Shown: in pieces, positions 1 through 6,574 of the stretch
Layout of the letters: every line of letters begins with the position of its first letter
Position numbering within the stretch: position 1 is the first letter of the stretch
Origin: Chloroflexota bacterium
GTDB lineage: Bacteria; Chloroflexota; Anaerolineae; UBA7937
NCBI GenBank assembly: GCA_003453555.1
Contig: DMLA01000196.1
Coordinates: 1-8,580, forward strand
Length of the DNA: 8,580 nucleotides
Reading direction: 5' to 3'
Notes under the pieces: generated by a model
The model's input: the letters and a program-made list of their open reading frames with translations, nothing else
The model's database searches: none
Told to the model about the DNA's origin: nothing
Position numbers and translations under genes: made by a program

Positions 1-1271
1 GTCGCGTCGGCGGGCATGCCGGGTTTCAATTCGTGCTCTGGGTTGGGGAGCCGAATCTTGACGGCGAAGACGGTATTCACCCGCTCCTCTTTGGTCTGCA
101 CATTGCGAGGAGTGAACTCCGCTTCCGAGGAGATATAGACCACCTCCCCTTGGTACCCCTTGCCTGGGAAGGAGTCGACCTCTATGGTAACCTTTTGCCC
201 CAAGCGGATCTCTCCCAGCCGGTTCTCCGGGATGAAGACGGTGAGTTCAACTTGATCCAGGTCAGCCAGGGTGAGGAGGACGGCTCCTGGGGAGGCGGTC
301 TCCCCTATTTGAACGGAGCGGCTGGTGACCAGGCCGCTTAGGGGCGCTTTGAGGGTCATCTTCTCCAGTTGTACCTCTAAGAGTCCCAAAGCCGCTTCCC
401 CTTGTTCCAGTTGGGCTTGGGCGGCGGCTATCTCCTCCGGGGTAGCCCCTGCCTTGAGAGATTCTAGGGCTGCCTGGGCGACCTCCGCCCCGGCGGCTGC
501 GACCTCGTATTGGGCCTGGGCAGCATGCACTTGAGCCTGGAGGGAGATGGGGTTTTCCTTCAGGACCAATAGGATCTCCAGGTTCTTTTGGGCTCCGACG
601 AGTTGTTCTTGGGCCGCGGCTAGGGCTGCCTCAGCGGCCGATACCTGATAGGCATAGGCCTCGTAGAGGGCTTGCCCCTCAGCGGAGCCATCCCACTCGT
701 ATTTGTCTCTCATTATCCGGGCTATGGCCAGTTGGGCTTGAGCCCGGGAGAGTTGGTGCTCGGCCAGCGCCACCTGGGTTTCCGCCTCCGCGATCTGCAA
801 CTTCAACTCTTGAGGCTCCTCCAGGGCCGCCTGGGCATCTTCCCAGGCTCTCTTCGCCCCCTCCTGGGCGGCGATAGCCTTCTCCAGCGCTGCTTGAGCC
901 GCCCGGACCTCCTCCTCGCGGGCTCCTGCTTTCACCTGGGCCAAGTTGGCTTGGGCCAGGGCTACCGCGGCCTGGGCACGCCCCGTCTCAGCCTCAAGAA
1001 GGGCCGTGTCCAACCGCGCCAAGATAGTCCCTTCCTCGACCTCGTCGCCTTCATCGGCTAGGATGTCGACGATGCGGCCCCCTACCTCAGCGGTGATCGA
1101 TACCTCCCGGGCCTCGATCACCCCGGAAGCGGTGAGGGAAGAGGATGGCGAGCCAAGGGTGACTAAGCCGCCAGAGCACCCTATGACCAGCACCAGTAGA
1201 GTTGTGACCAGCCGTCCCATCTTTCCGATTCGTGGCTCTTCTGGCAAGGGCACAAGAACGGTCTTCTTCAT
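1..1271 (-). CDS. HlyD-family membrane fusion protein 2 (3' end cut by window edge), putative lipoprotein
   Basis: Periplasmic or extracytoplasmic adaptor of an ABC exporter (YbhG/EmrA/HlyD type). Reading from ATG at 1271, the frame stays open for 423 codons to the window edge. It stops at GMPADA, which matches the paralogue next door six residues before that protein's end, so only a few residues are missing. Visible order: charged N-terminus 1-20; hydrophobic stretch 21-31 ending in a lipobox-like VIGC at 29-32; first lipoyl half about 49-92; long Ala/Gln/Glu-rich coiled-coil hairpin about 93-300; second lipoyl half about 305-335 (LKAPLSGLV); beta-barrel part with SEAEFTPRNVQTKEER at 382-397. 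A strong AGAGGAG site lies 8 nt before the ATG. An internal ATG at codon 18 would give a more ordinary lipoprotein signal but has a weaker site. The gene starts 25 nt after the preceding hlyD-like gene and is very probably co-transcribed with it. Family call is firm; cargo is unknown. Confidence 0.9.
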   Translation of the reverse strand, partial: MKKTVLVPLPEEPRIGKMGRLVTTLLVLVIGCSGGLVTLGSPSSSLTASGVIEAREVSITAEVGGRIVDILADEGDEVEEGTILARLDTALLEAETGRAQAAVALAQANLAQVKAGAREEEVRAAQAALEKAIAAQEGAKRAWEDAQAALEEPQELKLQIAEAETQVALAEHQLSRAQAQLAIARIMRDKYEWDGSAEGQALYEAYAYQVSAAEAALAAAQEQLVGAQKNLEILLVLKENPISLQAQVHAAQAQYEVAAAGAEVAQAALESLKAGATPEEIAAAQAQLEQGEAALGLLEVQLEKMTLKAPLSGLVTSRSVQIGETASPGAVLLTLADLDQVELTVFIPENRLGEIRLGQKVTIEVDSFPGKGYQGEVVYISSEAEFTPRNVQTKEERVNTVFAVKIRLPNPEHELKPGMPADA

Positions 1272-1296
1272 GATCAGATCTCCTCTTCGCTTGCCC

Positions 1297-2676
1297 CTAT
1301 CCCACCTTTATCTGAGCATCGGCGGGCATCCCTGGCTTGAGCCGATGACCCGGATTGGGGATCTCTATCTTCACCCCGAATACTAACGTGGCTCTCTGTT
1401 CCTTCGTTTGGACATTCTGGGGGGTGAACTCCGCTTCGGAGGCGATGAAGACCACCCGACCGGCGAAACTTTGGCCGGGGTAGGAATCAACCTCCACCTG
1501 GGCCTCTTGGCCCACTTTGACACGGCCGATCTGGGGCTCAGGAACGTACACCATCAGGGTAACGGTATCCAAATCGGCCAGCCTGAGGAGAGAAGAGCCT
1601 GGGGCCGCGATCTCCCCCTTGTTCACCATCCGTTGCAAGATGAGGCCAGCCCGAGGTGCCTTGAGGCTCATCTTCTCCAATTGTACCTCCAAAGCCTTCA
1701 GGCTTGCCTCCGCCCCTTGCACTTGGGCGCGGGCCATCTCCACCTGGTGTTCTGTGGGACCGGCGCGGAGGGCGTCCAGTTGGGCTTGGGCCGCGGCCAC
1801 GTCGGCTTGAGCCATCTCGTATTGGGCGAGGGCCGCATCTACCTGCGCTTGGGCAGCCAAGGGGTTATCCCTCATCTCCATCAGGATCTCTAACTTTCGC
1901 TCTGCCCCGTCCCGAACCGCTAGGGCCTGGTAGAGGGTTGACCAAGCGATCCAGGTCTCCTGACTCGATAGGTTCCACTCTCTGAGGGTTTGGTTGATGA
2001 TGGCCGGGCTAGCCTCGATATGCTTTTCTACCGTCCTCCCGTCGGGTAGGGGGATGGTGATATCGAACCCTTCCTTCAATTCGTTGTAGGCGCGGGCCAA
2101 GGAGTCCTCTGTGGTGCGAGTGGCTTCCAGGTTGGCCCTGGCTTGGGTGACTCCCTCTTCGGCTACGGCCAAGGTGGTCTTAGCGGCCTCGATCTGCAAG
2201 GAGAGTTCCTGGGGCTCGTCTCGCAGGGCTTGGGCGTCCAGCCAGGCTTGATATGCTCCCTCGCGGGCCGCTATCGCTTGCTCCAGCAGAGCCTCGGCGT
2301 GGCGGGTATCCTCCTTCCTAGCTCCAGCCTCTATCTTAGCCAGGTTGGCCTGGGCCAGGTGGAGAGCGGCTTGGGCCTGCTTTATCTGGGCGCCGAGGAG
2401 ATCGGTGTCCAGTTCTATGAGTAGATCGCCTTCTTCTACTTGGTCTCCCTCATCGACTAGGAGGTTTGTGATCCGCCCTCCGATCTCAGCGGTGATCGAT
2501 ATCTCCTGGGCCTCGATGATCCCCGAGGCGGCGATGATCTCTCCCGGCGGCTTTCCCATCTCCAGGCCCAGATCGGCCAAGAGTCCGGCCTCAGGGTGAG
2601 AGCTGAAGTACCACCAACCGCCTCCCGCTCCCGCCAAGAGCAGAAGCAGGATAACGATCCAGACTTTACCTTTCAT
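1297..2676 (-). CDS. HlyD-family membrane fusion protein 1
   Basis: 459-residue adaptor linking an ABC exporter to the cell surface or an outer-membrane partner (HlyD/YbhG/EmrA family). The N-terminus (residues 5-22, WIVILLLLLAGAGGG) is an uncleaved anchor or signal with no lipobox cysteine. A first lipoyl half lies about 47-93. A long coiled-coil hairpin covers about 94-335, Ala/Gln/Glu-rich, broken near 200-250 by a less regular insert containing ITIPLPDGRT. The second lipoyl half is about 337-368 (LKAPRAGLILQR), followed by a beta-barrel domain with SEAEFTPQNVQTKEQR at 413-428 and a C-terminal LKPGMPADAQIKVG. Its ATG overlaps the stop of the upstream ATPase gene by 4 nt (ATGA), showing translational coupling and tying it to that transporter. 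It is a tandem paralogue of the following gene. Substrate cannot be read from sequence. Confidence 0.93.
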   Translation of the reverse strand: MKGKVWIVILLLLLAGAGGGWWYFSSHPEAGLLADLGLEMGKPPGEIIAASGIIEAQEISITAEIGGRITNLLVDEGDQVEEGDLLIELDTDLLGAQIKQAQAALHLAQANLAKIEAGARKEDTRHAEALLEQAIAAREGAYQAWLDAQALRDEPQELSLQIEAAKTTLAVAEEGVTQARANLEATRTTEDSLARAYNELKEGFDITIPLPDGRTVEKHIEASPAIINQTLREWNLSSQETWIAWSTLYQALAVRDGAERKLEILMEMRDNPLAAQAQVDAALAQYEMAQADVAAAQAQLDALRAGPTEHQVEMARAQVQGAEASLKALEVQLEKMSLKAPRAGLILQRMVNKGEIAAPGSSLLRLADLDTVTLMVYVPEPQIGRVKVGQEAQVEVDSYPGQSFAGRVVFIASEAEFTPQNVQTKEQRATLVFGVKIEIPNPGHRLKPGMPADAQIKVG

Positions 2677-3629
2677 AGCACATCTCCTCGCAAGTCAGAT
2701 TGCTCCTTGATACTCGAGATGAAGACATCTTCCAGGGAGGGGGCGATGAGGTCCATGCTTCGGAGGCCAGCCCCCTTTTGGCGCAGGGTCTCCTCGATCA
2801 AGGGCTTATACCCTTCCACACCCCGGGTCACCAGATGGATTAGGGAGCCGTAGAGGGCTACCTCCTCGAAGAGGGATAGTTCCCGCAAGGCGGCCAACGC
2901 CAGGTCGGCCCGCTGGCACTCTATCTCCAGAACTTCCCCTTTCATATGCTTCTCTTTGATGCTCTGGGGGGTCCCCTGGGTGATGATTCGGCCATTGTGG
3001 ATGAAGGCCAGGTTGTGGCAATGTTCCGCCTCATCCATATAGTGAGTGGTGACCAAGATGGTAGTCCCCTCCTCGGCTAGGCGGTAGAGGAAGTTCCAGA
3101 AGGCCTGGCGGGAGATGGGGTCTACCCCTGCCGTGGGCTCGTCCAAGAAGAGCATCTGCGGCTCATGGAGGATGGCGGTGCCCAGAGCCAGCCTCTGCTT
3201 CCAGCCCCCCGCCAGGTTCTTAGCCAGTTCCTTCTCATGCCCCTTTAGCCCCGCCATATCTATCACGAACTCTTTCCTCTTGGCCAGTTCTTTCCCCCTA
3301 ACCCCATAGGTTCGACCGTAGAACTCAAGGTTCTCGGAGACGGTCAGATCTTGGTAGAGGGCGAACCTTTGGGACATATAGCCGATCCTTTTCCTGATCT
3401 CCTCCGACTGGGTGACGATGTCATAACCCAAGACCGTCGCATTCCCCCCCGTGGGTCGCAGGAGGCCTAGAAGCATACGGATGGTGGTGGTCTTACCCGC
3501 GCCGTTGGGGCCCAGGAAGCCGAAGATCTCGCCCCTCTCGATGGTGAAGTTGATGTGATCCACAGCCGTGAAATCGTCGAACTTCTTGGTCAACCCCTCG
3601 GCTATAACTGAGAATCTATCGCTTTTCAC
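2673..3629 (-). CDS. ABC exporter ATPase 2 (YbhF C-half-like, altered signature motif)
   Basis: 318-residue nucleotide-binding subunit of a drug-type ABC exporter. Motifs seen: Walker A GPNGAGKT at 40-47, Q-loop Q87 (YMSQRF), signature LAGGWKQRLALG at 139-150, Walker B LFLDEP at 160-165 with catalytic E164, D-loop around D170, H-loop H196 (TTHYMDEAEHC). The C-terminal 100 residues form the DUF4162-like extension ending near PSLEDVFI. The signature has LAGGW instead of LSGGQ; a GW(K/Q)QRLAL form is what I recall for the second half of YbhF/RbbA-type double ATPases. The start is GTG at 3629; the AGAGG site overlaps the TAG stop of the glycosylase gene 14 nt upstream. It probably pairs with the other ATPase encoded at 4554-5516. 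The ATGA overlap with the following hlyD-like gene confirms the operon. ATPase assignment is secure; the heterodimer partner is inferred. Confidence 0.95.
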   Translation of the reverse strand: MKSDRFSVIAEGLTKKFDDFTAVDHINFTIERGEIFGFLGPNGAGKTTTIRMLLGLLRPTGGNATVLGYDIVTQSEEIRKRIGYMSQRFALYQDLTVSENLEFYGRTYGVRGKELAKRKEFVIDMAGLKGHEKELAKNLAGGWKQRLALGTAILHEPQMLFLDEPTAGVDPISRQAFWNFLYRLAEEGTTILVTTHYMDEAEHCHNLAFIHNGRIITQGTPQSIKEKHMKGEVLEIECQRADLALAALRELSLFEEVALYGSLIHLVTRGVEGYKPLIEETLRQKGAGLRSMDLIAPSLEDVFISSIKEQSDLRGDVL

Positions 3630-3643
3630 GTTTTAGTAAACCT

Positions 3644-4567
3644 CTATTTCAGAGATACGCCCAACTTTTTAGAGAGGTTTTCTCTATCACACATCAGATA
3701 ATAGAACGCTAACCCTCTCTGGTTTCCCCATCGCTTCGTGGCAAATTCCTTGATCTCCTCTGGAGATCCGCCTCTTATCTGGGGATAAAAGGCTCTAAAG
3801 ACCTTTGCACTCCAGACGTCGATGGGGAAAGCGTCGGGCCTTTTCAACCTCCAGAGCAGCATCGCCTCTGCGGTCCAGGGGCCGACCCATTTTATCTTCT
3901 TCAACTCTTCCCTCACTTGCTCATCCGGCAGGGAGATCAACCTCTCTAGGTCTACTTCCCCTTCAGCCACCTGCGTGGAGAGCCACTTGACACGTTCTGC
4001 TCTGAACCCCAGCCCGCACTCTTTTAACTCACCGATGCTGGCCTCCGCCAACGCTTCAGGCGATGGGAATAGATAGTCCCTTCCCTTTCGTTCTCCAAAC
4101 CTCTCTATCAACTCATCCATCATCTTGACCGCTCTAGAGAAGGAAACCCACTGGGAGCAAAAACCGATGATCATGCCTTCAAAGAAGGTAGGGGTCGTTT
4201 GGATCTTCAGGCCATACAGGTCTTCTTTGGCATATTTGAGAACCGGATCCTCCTCTATGAGGGAGTAGAACTCCTCAAGCTCTTCTTGGAGACTGAACAT
4301 GAAGGTCACCTTCTCGGCGATCTCCCTTTTATCTGCTTCTCCCATCTCCGCATCGCACTCGATAAGGACCACCAATTGTGGTCTTTCCACCGTGCCTTTC
4401 GAACTGATGGAGAGCCTAACCACCTTGCCGGAACTTAGTTTCATTGCTCGAACATATACGCCACCGGAGTAGTTGCTGGGTGGAAGGACGTACATATGCT
4501 TGGCAGTTAGGTCAAAGTCGAAAGGGGGCTTTGGTTTAAGCATCAGTTCCCAACTACCTCTCTTCAT
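3644..4567 (-). CDS. HhH-GPD DNA glycosylase, AlkA/OGG-like
   Basis: 307-residue base-excision repair enzyme predicted to flip out and cleave damaged, probably alkylated, bases. An N-terminal alpha/beta region of about 105 residues precedes the helical core. The core carries FFEGMIIGFCSQWVSFSRA at 128-146, where relatives usually have QQ-[IV]-S, then the helix-hairpin-helix with KWVGPWTAEAMLL at 226-238, then FPIDVW at 247-252 with the predicted catalytic D250. At the position of the OGG1 lyase lysine (GVGxK) there is W231, as in AlkA, so a monofunctional glycosylase without beta-lyase activity is expected. The ATG at 4567 overlaps the end of the upstream ATPase gene by 14 nt; an in-frame ATG at 4543 (residue 9) is an alternative start. 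G+C is visibly lower than in the flanking ATPase genes. A DNA repair gene inside an exporter operon is unusual. Fold is confident; exact substrate is not. Confidence 0.85.
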   Translation of the reverse strand: MKRGSWELMLKPKPPFDFDLTAKHMYVLPPSNYSGGVYVRAMKLSSGKVVRLSISSKGTVERPQLVVLIECDAEMGEADKREIAEKVTFMFSLQEELEEFYSLIEEDPVLKYAKEDLYGLKIQTTPTFFEGMIIGFCSQWVSFSRAVKMMDELIERFGERKGRDYLFPSPEALAEASIGELKECGLGFRAERVKWLSTQVAEGEVDLERLISLPDEQVREELKKIKWVGPWTAEAMLLWRLKRPDAFPIDVWSAKVFRAFYPQIRGGSPEEIKEFATKRWGNQRGLAFYYLMCDRENLSKKLGVSLK

Positions 4568-5516
4568 CTTCTCTCTCTTCCTTGGCTTGCCAGGAGGCCT
4601 GGCGGATCAGGGAGACGAAAGCCTCCTCCATGCGGGGCCTGATCTGGCGCACCCCTTCCACGGTGACCCCGTGAGAGGCCAGCAGGGTCTCCAGTTGGCG
4701 CATCCCCTTTTCTCCATCCTCGACGAAGACGTGAAGCAGGCCCCCGTAGACTCGGACATCCAGCGCTCCTTCCCAGCCCTCGATGATCTCCCACGCTTTG
4801 GACAAAGGCTGGGGGCGGAGTTCGATCACCTCTCCCCGCACTAGCCCCTTTACCTTCTCTGGCTGGTCACAGACTATCATCTTGCCCTCGAACATCAGCC
4901 CCACCCGAGAGCAGCGCTCCGCCTCATCCATATAAGGTGTGCTCACCAAGAGGGTTACCCCCTCTAGGTGGAGATCGGAGAGGATATCCCAGAACTCCCG
5001 CCGAGAGATAGGGTCTACCCCGGTCGTCGGTTCGTCCAAGAAAAGGATCTGGGGTTTGTGGACTAGGGTGCAGGCCAAAGCCAGTTTCTTCTGCATCCCT
5101 CCCGAGAGGTGGTCCGCGCGTCTTCCTTGGAACTCCTCCAAGCGGGAGAAGCGGAGGAGCGTTCTTATCCTCCCTTCCCTCTCGGTCCCTCGTACCTCGA
5201 AGATGTCGGCGAAGAAGTGGAGGTTCTCCATCACTGAAAGGTCCCCGTAGAGGCTGAACCTCTGGGGCATGTAGCCGATCAGTTTCTTTATCTCCTCTGC
5301 TTCTTTCACCGTGTCGTAACCGGCCACGGTGGCCCTACCCTCGGTGGGGTTCATTATGGCCGCCAAGAGCCGGATGGTGGTCGTCTTTCCCGCCCCATCG
5401 GGCCCCACCAGGCCGAATATCTCGCCCCTCTCGATATTGAGATTCAACCTATCGACGGCGGTGACGCTCCTGAACCTCTTGGTCAGGTTCTCGGTTTCGA
5501 TGATCACATCACCCAT
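4554..5516 (-). CDS. ABC exporter ATPase 1 (YbhF N-half-like, H-loop histidine missing)
   Basis: 320-residue nucleotide-binding subunit. Motifs: Walker A GPDGAGKT at 38-45, Q-loop Q85 (YMPQRF), intact signature LSGGMQKKLALA at 137-148, Walker B LFLDEP at 158-163 with E162, D-loop around D168. At the H-loop the protein reads VSTPYMDEAERC (191-202), with proline P194 replacing the switch histidine. The C-terminal extension (about 215-320) ends in a very charged EEREDEER tail. N-terminal halves of YbhF/RbbA-type double ATPases commonly have the same kind of loss (STAYM or STPYM), so this looks like a lineage trait, not a recent defect. The ATG follows the nuclease gene's TAG with no gap (TAGATG); AAGGGG about 10 nt upstream is a fair binding site. 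Its last 14 nt overlap the glycosylase gene. Likely heterodimer partner of the ATPase at 2673-3629. Confidence 0.94.
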   Translation of the reverse strand: MGDVIIETENLTKRFRSVTAVDRLNLNIERGEIFGLVGPDGAGKTTTIRLLAAIMNPTEGRATVAGYDTVKEAEEIKKLIGYMPQRFSLYGDLSVMENLHFFADIFEVRGTEREGRIRTLLRFSRLEEFQGRRADHLSGGMQKKLALACTLVHKPQILFLDEPTTGVDPISRREFWDILSDLHLEGVTLLVSTPYMDEAERCSRVGLMFEGKMIVCDQPEKVKGLVRGEVIELRPQPLSKAWEIIEGWEGALDVRVYGGLLHVFVEDGEKGMRQLETLLASHGVTVEGVRQIRPRMEEAFVSLIRQASWQAKEEREDEER

Positions 5517-6407
5517 CTAGATGAGCCCCTTATATTGGAAGTCTTCCATAACCTTTTGCCACTCCTGGGTGGAAAGATCATGCACATGACCTGCTTTTAC
5601 TTCTCTATCGGCCAAGGAAATCACATCTGCCCAGTATGCCCAGCCGATTCGTCTAGCCATCGCTTCGAAGTCAATGGGGTATTTGCAGTCTGGATTGATT
5701 GTGGGGTCACGATGTGGCAACTTCGCTCGAAGCAACTCCGGGTGTTGGCGATAATCGCGCATCTTGTACCAGTATAGCCGACTCCGTTGTTCATATTCAT
5801 TGTCCCATCGAGGTGTCAAGAGGACAAAGAAGAACTCCTGTTGCGGCTCAGCCAGTTGGGCCTGATAGGTGCCCACATCTATGTTACGCGCGATCTGGTC
5901 GCGCCAGGGGTCGTAGGAGACATCTGTGCCGATGTCGCTCAGGTATTTGGCTTCTATGAAGATCAAAACCTTTTCACTTCTTACCATAACGTCAACTTCG
6001 GTCGAACCCTCGATCTTCCCTCGCTTCTTACTCCATTCCCGGAAGACCCCTCCTTGTTTTTTCTCAAGATATTTTCTGTGCCAGTCCTCCCTCTCCTGCG
6101 GAGGAGGAAAGGTAGGTTCATAGCGCTTCCCTACCCAGAGTTTGATTGTGGCTTTATCTAGATGCTCGCCAAGCAAGTGAGGCTGTATCTGCAAGTCATC
6201 GAAGTTGGCAAATGACCGTTTTAGCAATGGCAGCAGCCATCTGGAGTAGGGTTTGCTTTTTCGCAGAGTTGAGAACACATTCCAGGTGAGGAGGTCTTCG
6301 CTTCTTCGCTCTTTGAGGATTTGCCAAAGTTGCTTTCCCTCTGGTAACCTGTCCTCGAGTTCCTTCTGGAAAAGCACAGGATTTCGCCAAGTTGTCGTAT
6401 TCTCCAT
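5517..6407 (-). CDS. PD-(D/E)XK nuclease-like protein of unknown family
   Basis: 296-residue soluble protein that I cannot assign to a named family. The core pattern is a PD-(D/E)XK nuclease: STEVDVMV at 135-142 (D139), a hydrophobic strand, then IFIEAKY at 149-155 (E152, K154), a D-x12-E-x-K arrangement. Next comes YDPWRDQIARN at 165-175, where Q171 sits in a helix position used by RecB-type members. The N-terminal SEDLLTWNVFSTLRKS (36-51) is reminiscent of a group of uncharacterised bacterial proteins. No signal peptide or membrane segment is visible, so a cytoplasmic DNA-acting role is likely, though unproven. It lies between the permease (and a permease remnant) and ATPase 1; its stop codon abuts the ATPase start (TAGATG), so it is translated with the exporter. 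Base composition is lower in G+C than the ATPases: positions 5941-6000 hold 22 G/C of 60, against 40 of 60 at 5101-5160. Confidence 0.72.
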   Translation of the reverse strand: MENTTTWRNPVLFQKELEDRLPEGKQLWQILKERRSEDLLTWNVFSTLRKSKPYSRWLLPLLKRSFANFDDLQIQPHLLGEHLDKATIKLWVGKRYEPTFPPPQEREDWHRKYLEKKQGGVFREWSKKRGKIEGSTEVDVMVRSEKVLIFIEAKYLSDIGTDVSYDPWRDQIARNIDVGTYQAQLAEPQQEFFFVLLTPRWDNEYEQRSRLYWYKMRDYRQHPELLRAKLPHRDPTINPDCKYPIDFEAMARRIGWAYWADVISLADREVKAGHVHDLSTQEWQKVMEDFQYKGLI

Positions 6408-6421
6408 GTCTCTACCCCTTT

Positions 6422-6574
6422 CTACTCCGGACCCTTTCTGAACCTTAAGGAGGCCAGCGTCAGGATGGCAGCGCCGAAGATGGTGACGGCTATCACCTGG
6501 CTTGAATCCTCAGTCGCATCCTTGGTCCCAAAGTCCAGTCGAGATTGTAGCCTATAGAAAAAGAGGCCATCACT
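6422..6574 (-). pseudogene. C-terminal remnant, probably of a second ABC-2 permease
   Basis: Between the permease stop and the nuclease start, one minus-strand frame is open for 50 codons and ends in TAG at 6422-6424. It has no ATG or GTG in frame. The last 24 residues are a hydrophobic helix followed by LRFRKGPE, which lines up without gaps with the end of the complete permease (VVTFMLSALNFRKSLE) and suits the last helix and basic tail of an ABC-2 permease. YbhGFSR-type exporters normally use two permeases, so a decayed second permease is the natural reading. The residues before the helix (around LDFGTKDATEDSSQ) are polar and do not look like a permease loop I recognise. Alternative: a small one-helix protein starting at the ATG at 6570, which overlaps the permease stop as TGATG, but that frame ends after 25 codons and needs a frameshift to reach the helix. 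Confidence 0.5.

Noticed and set aside
672..1386. Plus-strand open frames of 129 and 146 codons opposite the second adaptor gene
   Set aside because: They are shadows of the Ala/Gln-rich coiled-coil coding region; their translations are low-complexity and have no ribosome binding site or family resemblance.
1408..2599. Plus-strand open frames of 84 to 161 codons opposite the first adaptor gene
   Set aside because: Same cause: antisense of a G+C-rich repetitive coiled coil. The minus-strand HlyD protein explains the region fully.
2673..5516. Recent tandem duplication of the two ATPase genes
   Set aside because: They share domain order but differ in signature, H-loop and many other residues in ways matching the two halves of YbhF/RbbA, so the split is old.
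5535..6161. Plus-strand open frames of 80 to 124 codons opposite the nuclease-like gene
   Set aside because: No ribosome binding site or recognisable protein; the minus-strand frame is longer, in operon context and has an active-site pattern.
6493..6570. 25-codon minus-strand frame starting at an ATG overlapping the permease stop (TGATG)
   Set aside because: Too short and without family resemblance to call a gene. It is mentioned with the permease remnant because a frameshift could join the two.
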